A DNA stretch of 64,000 nucleotides from Chlorocebus sabaeus (Eukaryota > Chordata > Mammalia > Primates > Cercopithecidae). Below are positions 24,263-36,280 of the stretch, piece after piece (the stretch's first letter is position 1; every line of letters begins with the position of its first letter). Under the pieces are notes generated by a model that made no database searches, was not told the origin of the DNA, and saw nothing but the letters and a program-made list of their open reading frames with translations. The stretch lies in the NCBI RefSeq assembly GCF_047675955.1, contig NC_132923.1:89091137-89155136 (forward strand), written 5' to 3'. Both the position numbers and the translations under genes were made by a program.

Positions 24263-25487
24263 TTACAGCCTCACGGAGTCGCTTTCCCTTCCTTAAGAGT
24301 AGAACTATGTGCTGGGAACTCAGCCACTTCCTCCCGGCTCAGTGCCCACCCTGAGGGTTTCCTGAACCTCCTGAAGTAAGGGTTAGGAGAGTGGGTGCCT
24401 TTTGAGAGTATAGATAGTGATTCTCGAAGTGAAGGCCTTTCTGGGCACCTACTCTGCACCAGGCTGGGTTTTGGGAACTGTGCCCAGGACGCTGCCCTGG
24501 CAGAGCTCAGCATCCAATCCCACAGGTAAAGAATGATGGGTACTCAGTGCAGGTGGGTGTCAGCCAGGTGGAGATTTGGCAGGCGGCCCTTCTAGGCAGA
24601 GGGCCTAGCTTAACAAAAGTGTGGAGGAGTAAAAGAGAATGGGGTCTTGGGGGACTCATGAGTTGTTATTTGGCTTTTCAGAACCATGGTGTGAATGAGG
24701 GCATGGTGAATATAAGAAGGAGATGACAGGCTGTGGAGGATAAAGAGGCAGTGGGAGCCACACTGGGATTGGAGCAAGGCAGTGCAGTTGGAGTTTTGCT
24801 GTGGGAAGGTCATTCCATCAGCGGGGCTCGTGATGGACTTTGACTTTCTTTCTCTGAGCTTCACTCTCTGTATTTGCAAAATGGCTATTCTGAGAATTAG
24901 CGAGACCCCAGATTTGGAAGAGCTTTGGAAAGCACAGTGGGGCCTGCCTTTATTCCTGCTCATGTCGTTCTGTGAAACAAAGACATCCAGGCCTGCTCCT
25001 CCCACAGCCCACTCTGTGACCTTGGCAAAGTCACCCCTCTCTCTGAGCCTGCGATCCCCCGTGGGTAAAATTGGGCTGGCGGTTCATCTTCGTCGCAGGG
25101 ACTTCTGGCCATGAAGAAGACAGTGCAAAGCCAGGGCTGTGCTGACCAAGCTGGCCTCCTCCTGTGGGCAGCTGTGTGGATGTGCGTATGTTGGGGGGTG
25201 CTGCCTGGCTCTGAGGGTGTGGGCTGAGCTCCCTGAGCCCTTTACAGACTATTTATGATGTGCCACTGTGGTAACTGCCCATGATTAGCAGCTCCACAGG
25301 CAGCTCTGGGCCTGGGAACAATGGAACACAGAGGAAGGAAAGGAACTATTAAAGGGCCAGGAGCCTCGAATGTCACCCTCAGTAATTCATCCTGCACCTG
25401 CCCTCAGCCTCTTGGTTGTGGGGCCTCTCTCCCACGAATGCCTTCTCTGCCTGTGTCCTCTGCTTCCAGCAAGTTTGAGATTGGAAT
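24263..25487. other. Unassigned intronic sequence
   Basis: 24890-24914 shares about 24 nt with 23716-23741 (see findings). No gene seen. Confidence 0.4.
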
Positions 25488-25700
25488 GAATAGGGCATGG
25501 GCTTTGAAGTCAGACAAACATGGGTTTGAGTGCCACTTCCTCTGCCTACCAGGTGAACTGTGTGCCGGGGCCTCAGTTTCCTCATCTGTGAAGTGGGCAT
25601 GTTAACCCCATCCACCCACAGGATTGTTAGACCAGTCTGACCAGTTAGAGCACGGGACGAAGGGCACGTACAGCACAAAGTGAGTGTTCAGTAGGTGGGC
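25488..25700 (+). mobile_element. MIR element
   Basis: GCATGGGCTTTGAAGTCAGA, CAAACATGGGTTTGAGTGCC and GCCTCAGTTTCCTCATCTGT follow MIR. Confidence 0.75.
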
Positions 25701-25899
25701 GCCAGAGTCAGGGTTGAATTTGCAGGCCATTGAGGGGGCGCTGGTAACTCACATTGCTGAAGGATTCCTGCAGACCTGCCTCTGTGGAATTGGTGGGAAT
25801 TGGATTTACTGATCTGTGTTGCCTAAGGAGCTGGGCCTGCCCAGGCACTGCCTTCTCCAAAAAAAAGGAGAGAGGAAAGAGGACGCAAGCGAGCCTGGC

Positions 25900-26060
25900 T
25901 CTGTGCTGGGTGATGTCCTTACGTGTCATTGACCCTCACAGCAACCCTGTGCAGAAGATACGAGCAGCCCCCACTTCACCGTGAGGAAATCCAGGCTCAA
26001 GAAGGATGAGAGAATTGCCAACTTTCCTCTGAAGCCAGTGACAGCAATCAGGCCTCCAGA
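25900..26060 (-). mobile_element. MIR fragment
   Basis: TTGACCCTCACAGCAACCCT, GTGCAGAAGATACGAGCAG and GAGGAAATCCAGGCTCAAGA follow reversed MIR. Confidence 0.6.
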
Positions 26061-27324
26061 CTTCAGGTACACCCATTCCCCCAGGCAGGGGACCCAAGAA
26101 GCTGTCCACATTACCAGGCACCTACCGCCTTCCCAACAGAGAGGGAGCAAGGAGCCATTGCAGGCAGGCCCCAGAAGAGCCTGTTGAGGTTGGTAGTGAT
26201 TCCTGGAGCCCTCAAATCTCACCCCTTACATGGCTACCCCACAGAAAGAGTTCTGAAGTAGGAATTGACAGGCTTTGATACTGGGCCTTGGTTCCATGTT
26301 GTGAAAACCTAGAGGGTTAGACTAGAGGGACGATCTTTACAGGCCTCTGCTGCCTTGATGCTGCTGCTCTGTAACAAAGTATCTGCCTTCCTGTTCAGCT
26401 GGGTTGAAGGCCTCTCTCTTACTACCCCATTCTCAGTCTGTAGCAAGGACGTGCCTCTCTCCTCCCCATCTGTCTGCACCTCCCCCTGCTCCGACAGCCC
26501 CATCAAACACACACATCCATTCTCTAGAACCAGGCATGCCTACAGAGGAACAACCTTCCCCAAAGCCCCTAATGAGCTCCCCGTCACTAGGGGAATGCAG
26601 TCAGAGGCCAGCAGCCTGGGTCAGGGAGGCCAGATGGGGCCAGAGGGGCTTGCCTCTGTAGAATGTGGCAGCTGGCAGAGCTCGGAGGCCTCTCCTCTTC
26701 CCCCAGAAGCCTCCAGCCCCAGTCAGTGACCCAGGCGCGACCCTGCTGGGGCAGCAAGGTCCTGATTCTCACTTGGAAGTGGAATCGGAGGACCAGCTTT
26801 TCAGTACATTTGTTCCAAGAATGTGCTGACGCTGCAGCAGCTTGGCGGATTTTCTGCCTCTGCTTCCCCCGTGCAGCTACACTTTCAGTACCTCTGCCTT
26901 CCCAGCCTGCAGCAGATCTCCAGGCAAGAACCTGTGGCATCCCAGGGGATGCATGAGCATGGCAAGACCCTATCACACAGATGGATCTGCCGGGCCAGCC
27001 CCATCTCTCACTTCAATGTCCTGTATGCCTCACCAGCATCATGTCGCCATCACCACTCTTCTCTCAGGAGTCCACCCCTGGGATGAGAAGCCTTCAGGGA
27101 AGATGGCAGCTTGGAGGTACTCAGATAATCCAGGAGCAGAGGGTGTGGCCAGGCGGCACTCTCTCTGTATGACATGCTGGATGGGGCCACAGCCTTCTAC
27201 AAGACCACCTGGATCAGGAGTTGCTAATACTCGCAAGTGTGTTATTACTAGTGTCCTGATGCTCAGCTGCTAGAACTAAAATGTAAAGGCATCTTGGGAA
27301 AGGGCAATGCTACAAATTATCATC
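26061..27324. other. Unassigned intronic sequence
   Basis: Open frames on both strands overlap here without splice or codon support. No gene or clear repeat. Confidence 0.4.
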
Positions 27325-27430
27325 ACAACCATGTATTGTGATTTAACTTCTGTTTTCTTGTCTTTGAAATGGGGATAATAAGAGTAGCTACCTTATAGGA
27401 TTAAAAGAGTTATTAACAAATGAAGAGCAT
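27325..27430 (+). mobile_element. MIR fragment
   Basis: TTCTTGTCTTTGAAATGGGG, ATAATAAGAGTAGCTACCTT and ATAGGATTAAAAGAG are MIR core to 3' end. Confidence 0.65.
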
Positions 27431-27449
27431 AGTATGTGTGTTATGTCCG

Positions 27450-27575
27450 ACTTTCACAGCAGCCCTGCAAGAAAGACATCCCCATTTTACAGATGAGAAA
27501 ATGCCATCAGTGAGGTCAAGGGACTGGCCCAAAGTCACACAGTGAACAAGTGGCAAAGCCAGAATTTGATTCCAC
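27450..27575 (-). mobile_element. MIR fragment
   Basis: CCCCATTTTACAGATGAGAA and GGCCCAAAGTCACACAGTGA are the reversed MIR core; it sits tail to tail with the preceding MIR. Confidence 0.75.
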
Positions 27576-29444
27576 AGCCTGATTCTCCACCTGCCCTCCT
27601 CCCCTCATCACCCCTGTGACAGGGAAGCTCAGAGCTCAGCCGGTGCTGTACTGAAAAGCCTGTTTGAGAGCCAAGATAGTTGAGGTGGTATCTGCACTTC
27701 ACTCCAGAACCTAAAAACCAGGCAGGGGCCTAATTTCTGGGACTTATAGATGCCCAGAGTAGAAAGGTGAAGAGCCCTTTCCCAAGAGCGAGCCCACAGA
27801 TGTGTGGGAAGGAGGAAGAGAACCCAGAGCAATGTGTAGTAGATTGGTCAGGTCTCGGGGGTGAGCTGAATCTCCACTGGAGGAATGTGTGTGTTTGTGT
27901 GTGTGTGTGTGTGTGCCTAGGGGTCTGTGTACATCTATTTGTGTCTGTGCATGAAACATACCTTTGTGTAAGAGGTCAGTGGTGTGTTTTAGAGTATGAA
28001 TATGACTGAGAGTGTGTGCTTGCACGTGTTTGTGCACGTCTATGTGTGAATGTCTACGAGAGAGAGAACACATTACCCAGGGCTGCATGGGTAGGCAGTG
28101 AGGTTCATTAGGTTTTCTGGTTGGCTGAGAGTTAATCAGCAGCGCCTCATTGTTCCAACCGCTGTAGATTTTTTTTTTTCCTCAGATATCTGCATCTGCT
28201 GCTTTTGAAGAGGGATGGTGACAGCCTGAAGGGTATACAAGAGGGTGACCAGGGTTGAGGGGTATCCTGGAATCCATGCTGGAGAAGGACTGGCTGACAC
28301 TGGTAGTTGCTGCCCTAAATCTCTACAGGCCTTTCCAGGATCACAGGGTGCAGACAAGTCCTAAGGCGCCACTGAGCTGGGCTGAGGCAGGCAGACAGGG
28401 TCAAGCTCAGTGAGAAAAGCATTCTAGACATGGGAGTGGTCCAAGGATGTGCAGGCTGCTTTGGGAGTACTGAGCTCCTGCCACAGAGGCATGGCACAGC
28501 CCTGAGCATCTGCCTGTTGGGGCATTGCCAAGGCAACTCCCGCCCTGGAGAAACAATCAGGTTCCTTCCAGTTCTAATATCTGGGACTGTTCATTTCTGC
28601 TCCCACAACCAAGTCCTATAGCTGAGTCAGACTCCTGTGGGCTCCCCCTCCTCGTTCCTCAAATAGTCCTGGGATTTCTTATATCCATTTTTTCAGATGA
28701 GAACATGGAACACTCAGAGAGGTGAATTGATTGGCCCTAACCATGTACAGGGGGACTTGAACCCAGGGCCTCTGACTGCTAATATGTTTCTCTGTCCACC
28801 TCTCAAGACTTCCTAGCACAGAGCCTTATACAGAAGCGCCGCTGGTGGGTAGCCACTGACTGGCTTGCTGCCTCTGTAGCACCATCGTGTGAAAATGATG
28901 CCCTGGCACTTCTGGAACACTACTGGGAGAAACAGGAGGCCCTTTCAGCTCAGAGGGTGAGAGCCTGTGCTCATGGGGCAAGGGGGCGGTCTGTAGGACA
29001 GCATCAAGGGGAGGAGAACCCAGACAGGGCACCATCACGATACACAGATGCCCAGAGGATGCAAGGACAGTGGGTGTCCAAAGGTCCAGGAGGAAGAAAA
29101 GAACTCTTTGAGGTCAGAACTTCCTGCTACTACCCTAGTGACCTTAGCAACTTGTTCGACCTCTCCAAGCCATAGTCTTATTGTTTTAAAAACTGAAATC
29201 ATAATTCCTTCCTGGCTTATGGGAAGAGTAAGCAAGATTGTGTGTGTGTATGTGTGGTGTGTGTGAAGTTCTCAGTATTGAATAAATGGTATCTATTGCC
29301 TTAACATTGCTATTCCCACCTATTGAGGCCCACCGATGCTGATCTCACTGAGAGCTTCCACTTCCTCCTTTTAGGGGCACTTTCCTGGTACCTCACTAAG
29401 CTTGGGGTAGTCCAGGCCCAGGCATATCGCACTGTCTGTCTAAA
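27576..29444. other. Unassigned intronic sequence with GT repeat
   Basis: 27887-27915 is an interrupted GT run that fades into TG-rich sequence to about 28060. 28690-28790 has a reversed MIR trace (CAGATGAGAACATGGAACAC, TTGAACCCAGGGCCTCTGAC). Confidence 0.55.
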
Positions 29445-29520
29445 CATATGTTATTGTGCTGTGTGACCTTGGACAGGCCCCTGCCCCTCTCTGAGCTTTT
29501 CTGTAAAGTAAGCAATTGCA
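29445..29520 (+). mobile_element. MIR core fragment
   Basis: TGCTGTGTGACCTTGGACAG, CCTCTCTGAGC and TTTCTGTAAAGTA. Confidence 0.6.
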
Positions 29521-29654
29521 CTTGCTGTGTAAGCACCGCCTTGCCTTCTCCCCAGGCACCAGCACCAGCTGCTGAAAGGATGGAGGCTCAGGGGGACTGC
29601 ATTTGCATAGGAGGGCCTGGGACTGGTAAGTGGTAATAAAAGGCCACACAGTTC

Positions 29655-29910
29655 ATTCATTTGTTCGCACGACATTTATTGAGCGCATTTTATGTGCTGG
29701 GGCTGGAGATACAGTAATGAACAAAACAAGCATTCCTGCCCTCATGGGAGGAGGGTCTTACCTTCCTGTGGAAGGTGATGTGACAAACAATAAACATGAT
29801 AAGCGAGGAACTAACATAGTGTGTTAGAAGGCGGTCAGTGCTACGTACTATGGAGAGTGTGGCAGAGTATGAAGGTGGGAGTGCCTGGGAGGGGGTTACT
29901 ATTAAAGTCA
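29655..29910 (-). mobile_element. L2 3' fragment
   Basis: TTCATTCATTTGTTCGCACG, ACATTTATTGAGCGCATTTT, GGAGATACAGTAATGAACA and CCTGCCCTCATGGGAGGA are reversed L2 3' end. Confidence 0.7.
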
Positions 29911-32754
29911 AAGGCCTGAGTGGACCTTATTGAGAAAGTGAGGGCAAGCAGGGCAGATTTGTCTTTTGCAGATTCATGCAGAAGGTACCAGCCACAGGTG
30001 TTCCCCTCCTGTGAGAATTTACCCCAGTGTCTCTGGTCTGCATCCTATATTGGATGCAACTGTATCAGATTCCACCTCTGCTTCCCCAGAATCCAGTGCA
30101 GGGCTCAGCCCGAATAATGCTCAGAATTGTGTATCTAAGGATTACTCCACACTGGCCTGGACCTGGGATGGGGCAGCCTTATTGCCCTTGTTCTCTCAAG
30201 CCAGAAATCCTTCCTGGCATGGCCCATCTTCAGAGGGAATATCAGCCCGTCCAGGCCCAGACCCCACAAGGCCATACCAAGGGGCGACAGTCCTTGCTGT
30301 GTTCATTGCCATGTCCACACCAGGCCGCAAATTCCATCTGCCGCCAAATTCCAGGGCTGGAAATAATGAGGCAAATTGTCCCTCACCGCTGATTAACTTT
30401 CAAGTTGCTCTGCTAAACTGGGTGCAGTTGAAGTTTTAGCAAGTCTCCCGGGGACCTCAGGCGGCTTCAGTTTCAGCCTTGTAAAGAGCTGTTAAAGATC
30501 CAATCAAAATAAATAAAATCAGATCCAGGAAAGCGATGTGTTTGTGACTGCAGACCAAACACTCAGGATATTCAAGCACCCTGCTTTTCCGGGGGATTTC
30601 TTACACTCCACTGGCATGGGCCATGATTTTCCCGCCCTGGAGCAACTGAAGGGAAAAGTGCTGGAGAGTCCCATCCCTGGGGCTCACTGCAGAGCGGAGT
30701 CCTGTCCCTGTGAGCCTGCAGGGTGGCCGCTGGCCCTGTGCCCTAGCCCTGCCAGATAGCACTGGAGGCTAAACGCCAGTGCCCTGAGATGCCTTATCAT
30801 ACTGAGTCCTCCCACAACAGGCTTGTCAGCACTGAGATGGTTTATACTTTTTTAAAATAATGTCCCTAGACAATAATCATACGTTTTTAAAAAATTAGAA
30901 AGAACGAAAAGCCCAGGCCCTGGAAACATATGGTCTAACCACTGAATCAGAAACTCCAAATCGGGAGATGCCAGAAGCCACAGAATGCAAGTGATGGACT
31001 TGTGAGCTGTTCATGTCAAAGGCATCGGAGCCACAGCGAGACAATCCAGAGGACAGCACTTCAATACCAAAACTGTCTGCCCGCCGGTGTCATTCACACT
31101 GCTCTCTTTCCACCCACCGTGTGATTCTGGACACCCAGTGAAGCAAGTCAAAGGCCGTGGCAAGGCTCTCCCTGGTGAGGGGCTGCCTCCTGCCTGGCCA
31201 GCCACCCCTTCTGGTTCCATGTGCTCCCTCCCCTGGAATTAATGACTGGCTGATGCTTCCACTGGACAAACCTTGGAAGAAAAATCAAAGGTGTTTGAGA
31301 GGAAAATCATGTGTAATACCAAGAACCACCTCCCGGCTCCTAAGGTTCAGAGAAACCAGCAGGGAAGCCATTGAAGTCTGTGCAGTTGGACACTGGTGAC
31401 CCAAGAGCATTGGACAAACTATTAGAGATCATTGTGAATGATCATTTGTCAGGGATGGCAAAACAGGTCCCGAGAAGGAGAAGGACTCGGGGTCACTCAG
31501 GGGACCAGGTGAGTGGCATGTTTGGGAACGAATCCCTGCCGTCCCCACTCCCCCTCCTGGCCACCTGACTTCCAAGAGCTGTGTGCACCTGGGCTGGTGG
31601 GCACCACGTCCCCATTTGCCAAGCCTCACCCAGAGTCCGAGCCAGAGGTCAACCAGGGCCTCCCAGTCCTCCATCCCATGGGTGCCAGGCCATGCTGGCA
31701 GGCCTGGGGCAGAGCTGATCCCCCGCAGCGCGAGCCGGTCCCCCACAGCGCCCGCCGGCCTGGCCGACCCCTGAAGTTGACTGAAAGGCCCCCTTATGCG
31801 CAGCCCTCCTCGCCGCTGCAGCACACAGCCCTGCTCTCTTACCTCATAAACGGCTAATTTGTTACATATTTTCTGACGCTGTAAATGGGAGAACAAAGAC
31901 CTTTTCTCTCTCATATTTTTGTTCAATTATGTTTGTGGGGGAACCTGATCCCCTTCAAAGGGGGGGTGGAGGAGCTGGGGTGGAAGTCTCCCAGGCTTGC
32001 TGACCTCCCAGGCCTGCTCCTGGGCCCACAGCCCTGATAGCGGCTGGCTCAGGACAGCTCCGGTCTGGGTGCGGCTGGGGATGGTGGGAGCCTGGCCACA
32101 AAAGAGGGCAGTGAGGCCTCCTTGTACGTCCTGCAATGAGCAGCTGAAGGGACTGGGCCCTCATCCCTAGAGGAGCAGATGCCAGTCCCGGGAGCAGGCT
32201 GGGTGGAGTTGGGCTCCCCCAGCAGAGAGGAAGCCTCCTGGGTGCAGATTTCAGGACCAGAGAAGGAAGGTCCTCTTCACAGCCGACATCCATGCCCTGA
32301 GAGGGCACGGAGCAGCCAGGCAGGTGATGAGTTCCCTGTCACTACACTGACAAGTCCTTCCCTGTAGCTGAGGCTTGTCCACCAAGGAGATGAGGTGGGA
32401 GCTGGAGGTAGAGGGAAGGGAAGGCATTTTGAAAAGGGAGGTCCCACAGCTGAGGACCTCCGGACGCACGGTTTCGGGGTCCCCTAATCCCGAGGTTCTG
32501 TTGCTTTTGCCCTGGCTTCCCAGTGTGCTCCTTCCATCCTCTTTTGAGAAAGCACACTGACAGGTTTTGAACACTGGCTCTCCTGGATCCAGGAGCTGGA
32601 GCAGGGGTATTGGGGGGGGATGGAAAACATGGCATCTGGAGGCCGCTCCTGTAGGAATGGCTGCTCAAGGATGTCTCTCTAACAGCTGGCACACCAGCCA
32701 CTCCTTCCCTTCTTCCTTCCTTCCCACTTCCTTCCTCCATTCCCTTTTTCCCTT
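29911..32754. other. Longest repeat-poor block
   Basis: No exon or interspersed repeat recognised over about 2.8 kb. 30340-30560 and 31780-31930 read like conserved noncoding DNA. ATCAAAGG at 31284-31291 and AACAAAG at 31892-31898 match TCF/LEF-type (and, for the second, SOX-type) cores, but such short matches occur by chance. 31720-31830 has a small cluster of CpGs, too small for a CpG island. Confidence 0.4.
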
Positions 32755-32880
32755 CAGTGAGTGGCTACAAATGGCAGGTCCTGGACTAGGTACTGGGATA
32801 TGAGAATGAGTACGTAGCCCCCACTCTCATCATGTCTGCAGAGAAGTTGGTAGATGACTGTTTGGCACATGGCTAAAATT
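32755..32880 (-). mobile_element. L2 fragment (weak)
   Basis: GGCAGGTCCTGGACTAGGTA, CTGGGATATGAGAATGAGTA and the following CCCCACTCTCATCATG fit reversed L2 loosely. Confidence 0.4.
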
Positions 32881-32894
32881 GCTAGACTATTTTC

Positions 32895-33040
32895 ATTCAT
32901 CCACCACTTACTTGCTGTGTGACCTCAGGAAAGTCACTTAACCACTCTGTGCCTCCTTTGCCTCACCTGTAAAATAGGGATAAAATTGGGAACCACCTCA
33001 CAGAGTTGGCAGGATTTGAATAAAATACTTGTGACAAACT
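32895..33040 (+). mobile_element. MIR element
   Basis: TTGCTGTGTGACCTCAGGAA, AGTCACTTAACCACTCTGTG and CACCTGTAAAATAGGGATAA. Confidence 0.85.
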
Positions 33041-33179
33041 TCACATACTCCCTGTCATGGAACAAATGATTAACCTCATAAGCATATAAAGATAAACCAT
33101 TATGAGTACTCTGAAGAAAGAGTCCAGGGTGTAGGAGAGCTTCAAACAGGGGCCCCTGAGCGGATCTGGGGGATCAGGG

Positions 33180-33830
33180 AAGCAGTGTGCAGGAGGTGGT
33201 GCTTGAGCAGCTGTCCGAAATATTAGAGGTTAAGGAGGCAAAGGGGAGAGATGATGGGAAGGGCGTACCGGGAAGAAGGGCCAGCACGTGCAAAGGTCTT
33301 GAAGCAGGAAACAAATTGCACATTCAAAAAAACTATATGGACAGCCCATGAAGACTGTAAAAACACAAAGCAAGGAGGTCAGGGAGCAGGAGGAGTCTAG
33401 GGAGGCAGACAGGTCCCTGCCAAGTACTTCTGAGAGTTCATGTTGAAGAAGTTCATGGTTATTCCCAGGGCAGAGGGGAGCCATGGGGGATTTAAGCCTG
33501 GGAGTGCCATGGTCTCACCCACACACAGCATCCCCTTTCCCCATTAGGCCAGAACCAGTGGGCCCTACCTCAGGTCAGGGCTGCTCAGGATTCAAGATAC
33601 AGCCCAGACCCCGGGCCCCAGGGCCTGAGATCAGTGTGTGCATACCCTCCAGCAGCAAGGGGAAGTAAAAGTAAAAGAGAGAGTGTGGAAGGGGGTGAGA
33701 TTGAAGACACAAGAACAGCCAGACCAGATCACAAAGGGCCTGGCAAGTCAGTCTAAGACCAGATCGTGGAGAATGATTGATGGGGCTCCTTGGTGTCAGG
33801 AAGGAGGGAACCAAGTCCCATTCATCTCAG
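33180..33830 (-). mobile_element. L2 fragments
   Basis: AGCACGTGCAAAGGTCTTGA, then AAAGCAAGGAGGTCAGGGAG, GGGAGCCATGGGGGATTTAA and CACAAAGGGCCTGGCAAGTC match the order of reversed L2 upstream of its 3' end. The block is interrupted and diverged. Confidence 0.6.
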
Positions 33831-33957
33831 TCTCCCCAGGACCCTGCACAGCACCTGGCCAAGAACAAACACCCACGCTTGTTACATGTGTGAATATAAG
33901 TCTGTGGTTGAGTGTCTTGATGGCTGGGATAACACAAAGCACAGTCCACACTCCTGA

Positions 33958-33992
<35 letters not shown>

Positions 33993-35439
33993 CATCTCTG
34001 TCACCATCTCTCTCTCTCTTTTGCCCACACATGTGTGCACACATATTCTTACACAAACCTCAGTCACTTGGAGCCCCAGACGCCCCAGGTAGAAAGAAAC
34101 TCTGGCCTGCAGCTGTGCTTCCCAGTTGCAGGAGTTCACACAAGAGGAAGACAAATGTAGGCTGGAGCAGAAGGGAAGGCCTTCTTAGAGGAGGTGAGCT
34201 TCCAGGTAAGGCAGGACGGTGCTTGGGCTGTGGACAAGTGGTGGCCAGCAGGGACCCCTGCTTCTGACCTGGTGAGTCCCTGGTGGCAGATCCATGCTGG
34301 AATGCCTGCATGAGCCTAAGGCTCCTTGAGAAGATTCTGGGCAGGGAGCTAAAAGGCTGGAACAGTCCTCCCTCTGCCCAAGGTGAATCCTGGAAGCAGA
34401 CTGGCCCTTTTAACCTGCTCCTTTGAGGGCCCCTCTCTGCTCCCATCGCCTCACACAGAGCCCGCCCTCCCGGGTCAGACCTGCACAACAAGGAGGCCTT
34501 GGATAGCCCTGAGTATTTCCCATCTGCAGTGTAAGCAGATCTGTGCTCATCCAGAATGTGTCTGACTTCTCTGTGTTCTTTTCCCAAGACCCAAGGCTCA
34601 GATTTCAGTTTCACATTCTTTTGCCTTGGGTCTAAAAACATTTTCCTTTTCTGTGGTAGGGGGAAGGAGGGGATAAGAGGGCATAGGAGACCAGAGCTGC
34701 CCAAATGAAGCAGACCGATCCATCGTTCCTGCCTTCGTCTGCATCCCCTGGCTTGCTGTGTGACCTTGGGCATTTTGCTGCCCTCTCTGGGGCTCAGCGT
34801 TCTCTCTGCACAATGAGAAGCCCCATGCAGGATCTAAGGACCGTCCCTCGCCTGACAGTCTCTTGCAGTGCCAGAGTCTCCAGCGTCCCCATCCTGTTGC
34901 CAGGAAGTGTCTCCTGTGACTTCAGACAGGCAAAAAGCAGGAGAAGTTGGCACTGCATTTTAGTTTTGTCTGCGAGGCCAAGTTCTGCGCAGCTGTCTCC
35001 TTTGATGCACCCTGGGAGGAGTGTCTGTTCCCTGGACTGTCAGCACTAGAGTCCCAGGCCGGTCCCACGCAGTCTTCTTTTCTTCCTGCCATTCTGGGTC
35101 TCATCTGCCTTTGTCCAACCGCTCCCTCGAGTGGGGCTCAAGGATTCCTAAAAGGGAAGGGGGGCAGGAAGGCGCAGACTCAAAAGTCAGGGAAGGAGGG
35201 GGGCAGTGATGGGCAACAGGAAAGCCTCAGAGCCCTGAGTTGGAGAGTTCTGAAACATTCAAGCCAGGAAAGATTTGGAATTCTAACCTGCCCCTCCCTT
35301 CCTCCATGCCTCCCCAAAGCCCCTGGGGCCCAACTGGGGCCTTCTCACCTCTCCTTGTCCAGAGCCAAGAATGTCTCCTGCTACAGTCAGCGTTCCTTAA
35401 AGCCTTTCTCAATGCAGCAGCCAGGGGCAGCTTCTAAAG
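33831..35439. other. Unassigned intronic sequence with TC repeat and MIR core
   Basis: 33957-33981 is a TC run passing into TATC units. 34735-34830 is a MIR core (CTTGCTGTGTGACCTTGGGC, CTCTCTGGGGCTCAGCGTTC). The 237-codon and 209-codon frames overlapping here on opposite strands have no exon support. Confidence 0.55.
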
Positions 35440-35930
35440 AGAAAGCCTGATGATCACTCCCTGCTTAATAAATTCAGTGGCATCCCATTGTCCGTAAAGT
35501 CTGAGCCCCAGATCCACCTCGACTTCCTGTTCTGGATCTATCCCATGTCCACCTCCACCAGCCACAGGCTGCACTCCAGCCCCTGCTGTCACTGATACAG
35601 CCCTGAACATGCCAGCTTCACCCCAGCCCCCATTCCTCTGCATGGGCTATTGACACAGCCTGGAATTCCTTTTCTTTCCCTTCTGTGTGGCAAATGTATG
35701 CCCCCACAGGGGATTGCTGCAGAGCCACCTCCTTTGTGAATCCTGTTTGTGGTCCCCCACATTTGCTGGACTCTCATAGCACCTTGTCCAAGCTTTAATG
35801 AATGTTACTTGATCTTGTCGCAAGTCTTCCCGGAACTTCCTCCCTTGCTCCACCCATCCATTGTTAAGGATGGATAGAGTACTGATTTGGTCCCATGGCC
35901 TCAGCACCCAGCACAAAGCCTAGCACTAGT
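35440..35930 (+). mobile_element. L2 element
   Basis: CAGTGGCATCCCATTGTCCG, TAAAGTCTGAGCCCCAGATC, CAGCCTGGAATTCCTTTTCT and CTGCAGAGCCACCTCCTTTG follow L2. Confidence 0.65.
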
Positions 35931-36119
35931 CCCTACTGAAGACTGAAGAGGGAACGGAAATCTCATCCACGTATGCAGAATTCCAGCCTCTCTTCAGAAC
36001 ATCTCCTGCAGCTGGGACCCACCCCAGTGCTTAGGGAACAGAGATTTCTTAAAGTGTGTGTGTGGGTGTGGGGATGTGTCCTAAGGAAGGACAGTATTGC
36101 TCCACGAGGTTTTTAGAAT

Positions 36120-36280
36120 GCTAGTCTCAAGCAGGCAGGACAAATATACACCCCACTTGGCAGATGGGTAAGCTGAGACGCAGCAAAGGGAAGAGAAGGG
36201 CCTGCCCCAAAGAGCCAGAATAAGAACTTCACACAGCCTGCATGTAGCAGGTCCTAGATTTGAAACTGGGTCAGATCTCT
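36120..36280 (-). mobile_element. MIR fragment (weak)
   Basis: CACTTGGCAGATGGGTAAGC, TGAGACGCAGCAAAGG and GGCCTGCCCCAAAGAG fit reversed MIR. Confidence 0.45.

Noticed and set aside
31429..31926. 165-codon minus-strand open frame over the CpG cluster
   Set aside because: The GC-rich composition explains the lack of stops; there are no exon borders or domain motifs.
34060..34773. 237-codon open frame on the minus strand, overlapping a 209-codon + frame
   Set aside because: No recognised domain, no splice or start context, and both strands open together in GC-rich DNA. This is expected by chance over 64 kb of intron.
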